A DNA stretch of 64,000 nucleotides from Pseudomonas migulae (GTDB taxonomy: Bacteria; Pseudomonadota; Gammaproteobacteria; Pseudomonadales; Pseudomonadaceae). Shown in pieces: positions 6,797 to 14,900 of the stretch (positions are counted from its first letter, which is position 1; each line of letters begins with the position of its first letter). The notes below the pieces were generated by a model that searched no databases, was not told the origin of the DNA, and was given only the letters and a program-made list of their open reading frames with translations. The stretch spans positions 6,471,529 through 6,535,528 of the forward strand of contig NZ_JALJWR010000001.1 in the NCBI RefSeq assembly GCF_024169315.1, written 5' to 3'. The position numbers and the translations under genes were made by a program.

Positions 6797-6977
6797 GCTC
6801 CAATGCCCTACGGATCGGTCGAAACCAGACCCGCGAACATCGATTGTCTGCTTTTGGCCGTCAGCTGCCCTTCACGAAGGGCCGCTATGGGTCGTGAACG
6901 CACAACCAGAAACAACTCAGCTTGACCGGGAAGGCCCGTGATACCTTCCGAGGTTCATTCATGACACGGAGGTCGCC
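6797..6977. repeat. degenerate island-type interspersed repeat with hairpin
   Basis: Contains TGTCTGCTTTTGGCC followed by AGCTGCCCTTCACGAAGGGCCGCT (hairpin CCCTT-cacg-AAGGG). Related TTTTGGCC/GGCCAAAA and CTGCCCT/AGGGCAG elements recur at about 4675, 7630, 9765-9830 and 13995. Such degenerate elements are widespread between Pseudomonas genes. The stretch also holds the promoter side of the following lipoprotein (GGAGG at about 6968). Confidence 0.5.
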
Positions 6978-7571
6978 ATGCGCACTCTTTATATCCCTAT
7001 CATCTTGGCGGCAACTTTTTTGGCATCTGGCTGCAGTATCAAGCAAACCGTGACGCCTGCTGAGCTGTCTTCCGAGATGACGCCAGAGATCTGTCTGATC
7101 CCCGCCGAAGGACTGCGAGAGGGATTCAACACTGCCTATCAAAACCTGCTCAAAAACAAAGGATTCCATACGCGTCAGCTTCCGCCAGGCAGTAGCCCGT
7201 CCAGCTGTCCTCTTTCAACGACTTATATTGGTACCTGGTCGTGGGACTTAGCAATTTACATGAGCCATGCAGATATTCGCGTTTATCAGTATGGCCAGCA
7301 GGTGGGCCAAGCTGAATATGACTCGCGTTGGGGTGGCGGTCGGGTCATTGATAAATTCATTAATGCTGAGAAAAAAATCACAGAGCTGACCAATCAGCTG
7401 TTTCCAAACGGTGCCGCAGGCTTGAGGGGAGTTAAGGAGTCAAACTCTGGGACCGATGCCGCATTTATGACAAAAGATGCGTACCAACAGCGACAGCTCA
7501 AACAGCTTGAACAACAGGGCCTTCCCTATGATGAGTACCAGAAGCGCTACAAGCTGATCATGGCTGAGTAG
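6978..7571 (+). CDS. Sbal_3080-like outer lipoprotein
   Basis: 197 residues. A lipoprotein signal ends in LASGC (Cys19), so the mature protein is lipidated; the residues after Cys (SIK) carry no Asp+2, favouring the outer membrane. The central GTWSWDLAIYMSHADIRV region matches, from memory, the Sbal_3080 lipoprotein family of unknown function. After about residue 155 an additional Gln/Lys-rich tail (QQRQLKQLEQQGLPYDEYQ) is predicted helical. ATG 6978 has GGAGG five bases upstream. It stands alone on the plus strand between the RT array and orphan genes. Confidence 0.75.
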   Translation: MRTLYIPIILAATFLASGCSIKQTVTPAELSSEMTPEICLIPAEGLREGFNTAYQNLLKNKGFHTRQLPPGSSPSSCPLSTTYIGTWSWDLAIYMSHADIRVYQYGQQVGQAEYDSRWGGGRVIDKFINAEKKITELTNQLFPNGAAGLRGVKESNSGTDAAFMTKDAYQQRQLKQLEQQGLPYDEYQKRYKLIMAE

Positions 7572-7916
7572 GCTCCGTGCCGGTCCTGACAGACAGATGA
7601 GGGTCGTTTCATCCGGTCACCACAGGCAGAAATCGGCCAAAAATTGACTGTCATAAACGTCTAGATAATCGCAGGCTATACAAAAGCTCCTATCTGTAGG
7701 ATGTTCGTAAACGGACGGTAAACGCGCCTAACCGTCAAGTGAAGCTTGAGCGCCAAAGATCTTCATGTCACGCTGGCGAACCTCGGCATAACGCTATGGT
7801 TCGTTCTGCGGCCGTGCTCAAAGTGTCTACGCTCGTTGGATTCGTATGCAAAGACGACTGAATGGCTGAATTATGTAAAATGTATGCTTAAGGACTGCAG
7901 AGCAGGGAGCAACGGG
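7572..7916. other. intergenic stretch, no gene seen
   Basis: Holds a degenerate GGCAGAAATCGGCCAAAA element (about 7625-7643) of the island-type repeat and the GGGAG ribosome site (7905-7909) of the next gene. The frame of that gene is open back to a TTG at 7746, but this extension has no ribosome site and poor coding character. Confidence 0.5.
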
Positions 7917-8429
7917 ATGAAAAAACGGCTAAACGTTGTGGTATCGAAGTTGACGGGAATTTCCACATCATTTTTCGGCGTTTCATGGCAGCCTTCTGCT
8001 CCTGAAGGCGAGGTGGTCAAAAAGCTACTCATATATTTTGAGGGCAAGAGGTCGCTCGGCATTGACGAGTTCGGACTACTCAGCCATGGCCCAGTTATTA
8101 GGCCGGCTTGGTTGTCAATGTCAGTGATGCAACTAAGAGATCAAGTTACACAGTCTATTCAAACAATGTCCTTATCTCGACCTGCTGTTGATGTTATGAA
8201 TATTGTCGTTAGCAGCTGTAACAGGTTTTTGTCTGAGCTTGAGGAGGATCAAAACAATCCGTCGTATCCCCAAATGCTTGCAAGATGGCAGAGAGACATG
8301 GCGTCATGTATTTACGCCTTATGTGTAAATCTCGAAGTCTTTCCAGGTAATCGATTGAGTCGGTTGCTGGAGTGGCGACTTCCCAGCAATGTCAGGCTGG
8401 TAGACTTGGAAAGGTTCAGGTCATATTAG
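7917..8429 (+). CDS. conserved-looking protein of unknown function
   Basis: 170 residues, cytoplasmic by appearance. ATG 7917 is preferred because GGGAG lies seven bases upstream. The N-terminus KLTGISTSFFGVSWQPS followed by LLIYFEGKRSLG recalls a small uncharacterised bacterial family (possibly DUF6650; not certain). The middle (MQLRDQVTQSIQTM, SCNRFLSELEED) is helical and charged; no catalytic motif is evident. Base composition is AT-richer than the core genes, fitting an acquired gene. Confidence 0.55.
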   Translation: MKKRLNVVVSKLTGISTSFFGVSWQPSAPEGEVVKKLLIYFEGKRSLGIDEFGLLSHGPVIRPAWLSMSVMQLRDQVTQSIQTMSLSRPAVDVMNIVVSSCNRFLSELEEDQNNPSYPQMLARWQRDMASCIYALCVNLEVFPGNRLSRLLEWRLPSNVRLVDLERFRSY

Positions 8430-9024
8430 ATGTTTTAGCAGGGCTATGTCTTCATTTTCCGCCTTGCGCGATGCGTCTCCGAGTTGTCGAGCAGTTCCAT
8501 CGTCGGCATAAATGCTATCGGATCAATCGTATTCTATACCGGCTCGCGTGAAGTTAGTAAGGCTTGTGTGTCACCGCTGACAGGTAATTGACCCTCCCGC
8601 CGAAATTTCGCAGAACCAAGCTCATTGCTACGTGGACCGTTGTCGGTGCTGGCTATAAATCGATTGATCTTGGGGCCGGGTTAAGTCAGTACCAGGATCA
8701 AATTCGCATCAGTGTCAACAGAGCGTGTGCAGAAGTCCCGTAAGGCCCAACCTCCGGGACCTCTTTCGGCCAGAGGCGGAGATTTCAAGGGCGCGTGCGC
8801 TTAGTCCAAAGCCAACCATGGACACACTCGCAAAGAGTTTGTAGCCTCCATGGAGGTGATATCGCTTTTTCCCCATTCCCCATATGTCGCGATTTTTCGT
8901 ACGGGCGTCAAGTGGTTCAAGGGGAGATGCATGAACAAGAAGCATTTTGCGATACAATCGGCGTTATCTTTTTCGCCTTCCGCGTCGCCAATATATAGTT
9001 AAGTGTTTTGAGGATTTCCCGCGC
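8430..9024. other. 595-base region without a recognised gene
   Basis: Scattered stop codons in all frames and no family match. Around 8755-8785 there is a degenerate CCTCCGGGACCTCTTTCGGCCAGAGG element similar to the island repeats. The segment just before 9025 provides a GAGG ribosome site (9010-9013). Confidence 0.45.
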
Positions 9025-9711
9025 ATGGCAAGAGTAGTGACAAAAGATGATTGCTTGGCAGAGATAAAAAGATTCTTTAAATACTATATGGCCTACTGTC
9101 AAAGCCCCGACCCGGACGCCGTGAGAGAGGTCCTAGCATCTACTTACAGTATCAATGATAAATTGAGGAAGGCTGGGTACCCCGATTTTTTTGATAGCGA
9201 TGAATTCCTAGCTATTAAAGCCATTCGAAATTACGCAATCCACCAAGCCGAAATATATAACAGCGCTAGAGCCTTGCCACTGGCATCCAACGTCCCTGTA
9301 GAGGCTGACCTTGGCATACTTTGCTTGATACCTCAGGATGTAATTGAGGCGATTTGTGACAATACAAGTCATGAAGGGAGAAGGGCTATTGAAAAATCAT
9401 GTATTTATTACAAGTGCTATGTAGATATATATCCGTGCATTTTCAATTTTGGAGTTCAGCTTTTTCTGTATACCGAGACAAATAGCCTGGTTGTTAGCGC
9501 TAGCGAGTATCTAGAATTTCAAAGCTCTATTGAGTTTGAGAGAAAACATAACTATCCGCACCATGTGAAAGGTGGTTTTAGATTGCCTCATGGAGGTGAT
9601 ATTAATGAGTTTATTGAGAGCGGTCTTCACTCTATAGAAAAAAGAAACGAATTACAGAGCTTGCTATATTCAGAGGAAGATGGAATGTTCACTTTCAAGG
9701 GCATCAGCTGA
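9025..9711 (+). CDS. orphan protein, AT-rich gene
   Basis: 228 residues with no recognised domain. ATG 9025 is supported by GAGG eleven bases upstream; the frame reaches back to 8947 without a good site. Visible features are an N-terminal helical region rich in Tyr and Asp (EIKRFFKYYMAYCQSPDPD), an aromatic/Cys cluster (CIYYKCYVDIYPCIFNFG) near residues 130-148, and a C-terminal charged segment. Codon use (many AAA, GAT, ATA, TAT) is clearly AT-rich compared with flanking Pseudomonas genes, indicating recent acquisition. It precedes the NACHT gene by about 415 bases, so it is probably transcribed separately. Confidence 0.6.
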   Translation: MARVVTKDDCLAEIKRFFKYYMAYCQSPDPDAVREVLASTYSINDKLRKAGYPDFFDSDEFLAIKAIRNYAIHQAEIYNSARALPLASNVPVEADLGILCLIPQDVIEAICDNTSHEGRRAIEKSCIYYKCYVDIYPCIFNFGVQLFLYTETNSLVVSASEYLEFQSSIEFERKHNYPHHVKGGFRLPHGGDINEFIESGLHSIEKRNELQSLLYSEEDGMFTFKGIS

Positions 9712-10126
9712 GTTTTGAGTCGCCCCTGATTTCCTACATGCTCAGGCTGGCATCCCTTAACCGTTAGCTGCCCTCTGGAAGGGCAGCTATTGGCCGGCAG
9801 CCAGATCTCGGCTGAGCGCCTGCTTTTGGCCTATTTCTGCCTGTCACGAGAGGCAGAAAACAACCCAAAGCAGACAGTTGTGATGTTTCAGCCAATAATC
9901 GCCGTTTTCCGGTGAAAGCTGCCATGAGAGCATTAGATCTACACCGCCGCACAATTGAGCCTCTATCCATCCCACTTCTCCTATAGCGACCTCTTCACGC
10001 TTCGTTGCGTTTTGATCTTGCCAGACGGGACCCAAGTTGCAGATATACTCTTGCTCAATCCAAATGGGTAGTGGTGCGGGGCGGGCACAGCCCTCGGCCA
10101 AATGGCGTTAACTGTAGAGGTTTATT
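9712..10126. other. intergenic region with island-type hairpin repeats
   Basis: Contains GCTGCCCTCTGGAAGGGCAGCT (about 9768-9789, a strong hairpin), GCTTTTGGCC and CTGCCTGTCACGAGAGGCAG (about 9839-9858). The end supplies GAGG (10117-10120), the ribosome site of the NACHT gene. No gene is seen. Confidence 0.55.
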
Positions 10127-13100
10127 TTGGCGGAAGCAGGCGGCCCGGCAACGCAGGCGGGCATCAGGTATCAGGATGAGGTTGCGGCGCTTTATCTGGG
10201 AAGGATGCTTGATCCACGAGAGCGTCCAAAATATGACCAGCCGGTGCAGCTGAGGGTCGAAGCCCCTGGCGCCGTCGACGATTTTGTCGTCCGATTTGCC
10301 GACGGCTCCCGACGTTTTTTCCAAGTCAAAATTTCTCTTGAAGCCAATGGGCACGCCTGGAATTCACTCTGGCATTCGTTTGGTCGACAGATTCGCTCTG
10401 ACTTTGAACCAGAGGATCGTATCGAGCTCGTTTTGGGAAAACCCTCACAGCTCGCGTCAGAGCTGATAGAAATCACAAGACGGTTGGAGAGCTCTGATCT
10501 GCCCGAGTGGTTTGCCCGACTGACTTCCGGACAGCAGCGCTTAGTACGATCAATTCAGCAACTGCTTGAGGCTGAAATTGAATATGTCTGGGGAATTCTA
10601 AAGCACCTGTACGTGCAGGTATGGCCCGCTGATGCGCTTGTCCGCGATCATGTACCGCTGTGGATTCCGCCGTCTTCGGTGACATCGGATAGGCTTTTCA
10701 AAATCCTGGCATACATGGTGTGGGAGGGAGCCGATGTCCGCATGCAATTTGATGGGCCGACGCTTTATGAACGGCTGCGGGGGGAGTCGGAAATCATTAT
10801 TCAGGACTCCCCAAACTGGGGGAGCGCTGAGTACCGCGAGGCAGTAAGCAGAATTTCAGTTATTGACGTGCCCGGTACTGACTTCAGACGATCAGTTGAT
10901 GGCTCCTATTTGTGGCCTCAGTGCCTGCGATACGATCGTAATCGCGTTGCGGACTTCGATGACGATCTACGGGGCTTCCGAAATCTGATTTCCATGGACA
11001 GTGTGGATCTACAAACTTTTCCAAGTGCGGACCTCAAGGGCGTTGTACTAGTCGCCGGCCCTGGATTTGGCAAGACCACGCTTGTTCACGCGATCGCCCA
11101 TCGGTGTGCAAGCTCAAGTCTTCTACCTGCGGTCGTTTCGGTCACGAAGCTTTCCGACTCCGATCTGGGTATCGCTGACTACCTATCTGGGGTCTTGAAC
11201 AATGACTTCGACGTAAAGATCGATTGGCGTCTTGCCGCGACTGCCGGATTACTTGTCCTGCTGATCGATGGTTTGGATGAGGTGTCGAATGAGCGGCGAA
11301 GAGTGATTCTAGAACGGCTGGATTTCTACCGCGCCCGCTATCCCGGCGTGCGCTGGCTGATGACCGTGAGGGATGCCGCAGCGCTTGCTCCGCCTGACGG
11401 GGCGACCGTTCTGGAACTAGCACCGCTGCAGGACGAGGATATACGGCGGTACGTCGATTTCTACAGAACCGGTGAAACTGGAGTCGCAGAGATTCTATTG
11501 AGCAGAATGGCTGCGCGACCAGATCTTGCGCACCTTGCCCGAATCCCGATTTTTTTGGCGCTCATGCTAGTAATGAAACAGGAAGGCCAGGACCTTCGTC
11601 GCAGCGATCTGCTGGACTCGTATGTTGAAATGTTGCTCAGGCCAATCAAGGTTTTCCAGCCTGATGAGATCAATACCAGCGTCTTGCGAAGGATCGCTGA
11701 AATAGCTGCGTTTGAGGCTCTTGAGAACGACACCATCGGTTTGAAATTACGGGATTTTGAGCGCTGCACCAGGGGCGTTGATTCGGCTCTAAATCCGGAC
11801 CAGATGCGAGATGCGCTACTCAAACGTGGAGTGCTTCGCAAGGACGGGCTTGTCGGACTGAGATTCCCATTTCCGATCATCCAGGAGTACCTGGCATCGT
11901 CAGAACTGCTTGAGAATCATAGCGAAGATCTTCCCACGCGGTTATCGATGATTGTACGTCGACCATGGGCTCAGGCGATGCAGTTTGCCTTGGAGCGGCA
12001 TCCAAACCCGGCAGGGTTGGTCACCGAAATTCTTGAGGCCGAAGACGATGTCTTTCACACCGGTTTGAGATTGGTAGGGCGCTGCCTTGCGAATGGAATG
12101 AAAGTTTCAGAAGCTCAACTGCAGGTGGTGGGGGAGCGTTTCGCGAGAGTCTGGGGGAGGACGTCATGGCGATCCGCTCGGCTGATTGACGGAATCATAG
12201 TGGATGCGCTGACGCGTCCGTTGCACTCTGCGATCCGAGCCCGGCTTGGCGATCGGGCGCTGATTTACCACGGGGCCGACACCATTGTTGCGAGATTGCA
12301 AGATAACAATCTGACGCTTGAAGTGCTGAGCCAACTCCTTGAAGGCGACATCGAGCATATGTTGAATATCGGAGAGCTTCAAAAAGAAGTCGATCGTTTA
12401 GGTGACTCAGCGTTGAATCTCTACCTTTCAAGGTGTCGCCTTCTTGCCACATCAGATGAAGAGCGAGAAGCGCTCAGCTGCCTGATCGGACATATGAAGA
12501 TCGGCTCAGTCGAACCTGATATGGCCCGTTCCATCGCTCTTGATAACTCACTTCCGATAGCGGTTAGGCTCGCTGTTTGGAGTAAATCCATGAGTCCGCT
12601 GTCTCCGGAGATTGAAGCCCTGATCATCGATGGGATTTGTGGGGACGGCTATCACCCTCAAGCAAGTGCGGCGCTGGCTTTGTCGACAACGGAGGTTGGC
12701 ACTACCTCCGTAATTCGAATTCTGACCTCGCCTCGGGTTCCGCAGAAAAACGCCTTAGACGTAATGGAGTATCTCATTACCGACTGGGAGGCTAATGGGC
12801 TCGAGCAAAATATCCACGAGATCGCTAACGCAAATAATTTGCCAGAAGAATTCCGGGATTTGGCATTACTTTACTTGCTGGGTCAGCGCACTCCCGGCGT
12901 CCTTGAATTGCTTCTTGATCGCCTTCCCACTATGACGTACGAGATGGTAAATTCCACGGTTTCCATGTTTGGTCACTATCTCGACAGGGCTGCTGTGGAA
13001 AGAGCCGTATCTGCGATAGCAGCTAGAGGGTGGGACACTGAAGCACGGTTGGGTTTGGCTGGTGCATTTGCGGCAGGGTTGCTTTATCGCGTCAAGAGAG

Positions 13101-13621
13101 TGGGGAGGGGGGCGGGTCTAATGGAGTTCATCCCGCCGCACCCCGGACGAACCGCTGCTTCGGCGCTGCTGGATGAGTGGTTAACGCGTGAAGACTATGA
13201 TCCACGGCAACGACTGCGGATGGCTTTAGAAGCTGCTCGTTTGGGTGCACCAAGGGCACTTGAGAGTCTTCGCCCCACTTTTTATGCGGCCATGAATGCT
13301 CCGCGTCACGATGAGTATGGAGACGATTCAGTAGCAGGTCTCGTACTGGAATTGCTTCACGCTGTTGGAGAAGCCCCTGCGCTTGAGGAGCTTGAGCGCA
13401 TTGCCAGCACCGCAGCATACAACCTGGCGTCGGCCGTTATAACCATCATTGCAAAAGGTGGTACGAACAATGAGGTTGAATGTCTGATCCGCGTGTATGA
13501 AGCCTCGGCGGACGGGCACCTGAGGTTGGCCATCCTTGGGGTTCTGGAACCGCTTTGTGGACATCTGGGAATCAAGATTACACGCTCAGATCGGCAGTTG
13601 ATCGCGTCATTCTCTCAGTAA
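10127..13621 (+). CDS. large NACHT-type NTPase with nuclease-like N-terminus (candidate antiphage sensor)
   Basis: 1164 residues, TTG start with GAGG six bases upstream. Residues 1-110 begin TQAGIRYQDEVAALYLGRML and continue to VDDFVV (Asp51/Asp52) and FFQVK (Gln66-x-Lys68), the D/E...QxK layout of PD-(D/E)xK nucleases of the Cap4/DUF4297 type. A central P-loop follows: Walker A VVLVAGPGFGKTT (Lys316, Thr317) and Walker B LLVLLIDGLDEVS (Asp381, with D384-E385). FPIIQEYLASSELL near residue 590 is the NACHT-module signature before the sensor. The remaining ~550 residues are helical repeats without clear consensus, a likely ligand-recognition arm. Bacterial NACHT and Avs proteins with such nuclease domains are antiphage NTPases; this role is inferred. 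Confidence 0.8.
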   Translation: MAEAGGPATQAGIRYQDEVAALYLGRMLDPRERPKYDQPVQLRVEAPGAVDDFVVRFADGSRRFFQVKISLEANGHAWNSLWHSFGRQIRSDFEPEDRIELVLGKPSQLASELIEITRRLESSDLPEWFARLTSGQQRLVRSIQQLLEAEIEYVWGILKHLYVQVWPADALVRDHVPLWIPPSSVTSDRLFKILAYMVWEGADVRMQFDGPTLYERLRGESEIIIQDSPNWGSAEYREAVSRISVIDVPGTDFRRSVDGSYLWPQCLRYDRNRVADFDDDLRGFRNLISMDSVDLQTFPSADLKGVVLVAGPGFGKTTLVHAIAHRCASSSLLPAVVSVTKLSDSDLGIADYLSGVLNNDFDVKIDWRLAATAGLLVLLIDGLDEVSNERRRVILERLDFYRARYPGVRWLMTVRDAAALAPPDGATVLELAPLQDEDIRRYVDFYRTGETGVAEILLSRMAARPDLAHLARIPIFLALMLVMKQEGQDLRRSDLLDSYVEMLLRPIKVFQPDEINTSVLRRIAEIAAFEALENDTIGLKLRDFERCTRGVDSALNPDQMRDALLKRGVLRKDGLVGLRFPFPIIQEYLASSELLENHSEDLPTRLSMIVRRPWAQAMQFALERHPNPAGLVTEILEAEDDVFHTGLRLVGRCLANGMKVSEAQLQVVGERFARVWGRTSWRSARLIDGIIVDALTRPLHSAIRARLGDRALIYHGADTIVARLQDNNLTLEVLSQLLEGDIEHMLNIGELQKEVDRLGDSALNLYLSRCRLLATSDEEREALSCLIGHMKIGSVEPDMARSIALDNSLPIAVRLAVWSKSMSPLSPEIEALIIDGICGDGYHPQASAALALSTTEVGTTSVIRILTSPRVPQKNALDVMEYLITDWEANGLEQNIHEIANANNLPEEFRDLALLYLLGQRTPGVLELLLDRLPTMTYEMVNSTVSMFGHYLDRAAVERAVSAIAARGWDTEARLGLAGAFAAGLLYRVKRVGRGAGLMEFIPPHPGRTAASALLDEWLTREDYDPRQRLRMALEAARLGAPRALESLRPTFYAAMNAPRHDEYGDDSVAGLVLELLHAVGEAPALEELERIASTAAYNLASAVITIIAKGGTNNEVECLIRVYEASADGHLRLAILGVLEPLCGHLGIKITRSDRQLIASFSQ

Positions 13622-14063
13622 CGGAAGCAGCGTTGTCTTCGGGTGAGGGAATGATCAGGGGAGGCGAATGCCTGGGGGACACGATTAGGGCATTGCCTGT
13701 TGCACCACGCTCGTTTTGCCGTGTGATCTTTCGCAAAACAGAGCGCCCCGAGGCGCCTTGTTTTATAGCCCGCCCAATGCTCAGATCGGATTCAAAAGCA
13801 ATCCTCAGCAGCTCTCTGCGCACAACAATAGAGTCCGCACACCTCTTGCCATTCGCGTTAATCGCCTTGGCTGCTCAGATCGTCTCCTGCATGGACCATG
13901 TCTCTATCAATGGCAATGGCCAGCATCATGATCCCTTCAGTGACTTGAAGTCACGCTAGGCACGGTAAGGTGCCGAATGGCGAGCAGTCTACAGTCCGCT
14001 TCTGGCCGAAAGCGGAAAAAAAATATGCCGCAGAATGACGAAGTCAGATTTTTTTTATGGTTG
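13622..14063. other. non-coding region after the NACHT gene
   Basis: Carries the terminator at 13734-13765 and a degenerate CCGCTTCTGGCCGAAAGCGG island repeat near 13995-14015. Short frames on both strands lack ribosome sites and family resemblance. Confidence 0.5.
13734..13765 (+). terminator. hairpin terminator downstream of the NACHT gene
   Basis: AAAACA-GAGCGCC-CCGA-GGCGCCT-TGTTTT forms a symmetrical stem with A and T flanks, about 115 bases after the NACHT stop codon. Confidence 0.7.
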
Positions 14064-14096
14064 AACAAAAAACGGGCGCCTTCAGCGCCCGTTTTC
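14064..14096 (-). terminator. terminator for the short island gene
   Basis: Stem CGGGCGC (14073-14079) / GCGCCCG (14085-14091), followed on the minus strand by a T-rich tract, directly after the stop codon at 14099. Confidence 0.85.
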
Positions 14097-14098
14097 AT

Positions 14099-14371
14099 TC
14101 ACTCTTTCGTCTGCGCCCGCAATCGCCGACCGATCACATCCATCAAGTCACAGCCATCCCGCAACGGAATGGCCAGCAGCTGAGAAAAGTCCTTCAACAC
14201 AACCGTGTCGCAACCAAGCTCGGCGCGGTAGGCGATGTTTTCCAGCACCTGAGTTACCGTCCGAATTCGGTAGTCAGCCGCGGCTTGCAGAACGTCGAGT
14301 GGTGCTTGAGTGTCGATGAGCAGGGAGGCCGGGATCAGGTCGATTCCGGTGAGGGGCATGTATCTTTCCAT
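14099..14371 (-). CDS. short Pseudomonas protein of unknown function
   Basis: 90 residues, starting MERYMPLTGIDLIPASLL. ATG 14371 has GGAG eight bases upstream. It is soluble and helical, with RTVTQVLENIAYRAELGCDT and LLAIPLRDGCDLMDVIGRRL as the most distinctive segments. I recognise the C-terminal RDGCDLMDVIGRRL style from small Pseudomonas proteins but cannot name a function. A frameshifted copy of its 3' end and terminator lies 700 bases upstream, so the unit has been duplicated. Confidence 0.6.
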   Translation of the reverse strand: MERYMPLTGIDLIPASLLIDTQAPLDVLQAAADYRIRTVTQVLENIAYRAELGCDTVVLKDFSQLLAIPLRDGCDLMDVIGRRLRAQTKE

Positions 14372-14748
14372 AGATGAAACTCCGATCAAGGCAAAGGTTG
14401 ACTGTCCCTCAATCGTCGCCAAACGAATGGGTGACAGCTGTACGCAGGTTGGCGAACCGGGATCGGGATACCGGCAGACCCGAAGGTCTCCCGCGCACAG
14501 CTGCCATAAAGACAACTTTGCGGGCATGCAAAAGCGACTGCATTAAAGCACAGTGCTTTTGCATCCGATCCGATCAGGTCGCCAAACCCGAATCGCCATA
14601 TTGGGCGACGGGTCGGACTATAAGCTTCATAAGAAAGGCGGGGAAGGTGAGGGATTCCGAGGTTTGTGTAGGAAATTTTATGGTCGTCCTAGGACGCTTA
14701 CGCCAGGGAATGTGATGGCAAGCTAAAACCGCGGCACACTGCCGAAAA
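14372..14748. other. region between the short gene and its decayed copy
   Basis: No gene recognised. It includes upstream sequence of the short gene and an inverted TTTGCGGGCATGCAAAAGCGACTGC.. stretch with repeated TGCAAAAG/GCTTTTGCA (about 14524-14564). Confidence 0.4.
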
Positions 14749-14779
14749 TGAAACGGGCGCCTGACAAGGCGCCCGTTTT
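14749..14779 (-). terminator. duplicate terminator
   Basis: CGGGCGCC-TGACA-GGCGCCCG (14754-14775), nearly the same hairpin as at 14064-14096, including the adjoining TGAAAACGGGCGC context. Confidence 0.75.
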
Positions 14780-14784
14780 CATTT

Positions 14785-14865
14785 ACTCCACCGCCTGCGC
14801 CCGCAAGCGACGGCCGATTACACCCATCAAGTTCACAGCCATCGCGCAATAGAATCGCCAGTCTA
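14785..14865 (-). pseudogene. frameshifted 3' remnant of the short island gene
   Basis: The minus strand encodes LLRDGCEL then loses frame. At nucleotide level GATGGCTGTGA-CTTGATGGATGTGATCGG of the intact gene corresponds to GATGGCTGTGAACTTGATGGGTGTAATCGG here, an extra A breaking the frame. The similarity continues through GCGGGCGCAG to the stop and into the terminator; the 5' part is absent. Confidence 0.65.
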
Positions 14866-14900
14866 AACCTGGCCTGCGCAGGCTACTTTTCATGGAGAAC

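Noticed and set aside
8560..8700. Possible IS end (GACAGGTAATTGACCCTCCCG stretch)
   Set aside because: No matching inverted repeat, transposase or duplicated target seen.
13578..13823. 81-residue minus frame after the NACHT gene
   Set aside because: Overlaps the terminator and the NACHT end, with no ribosome site.
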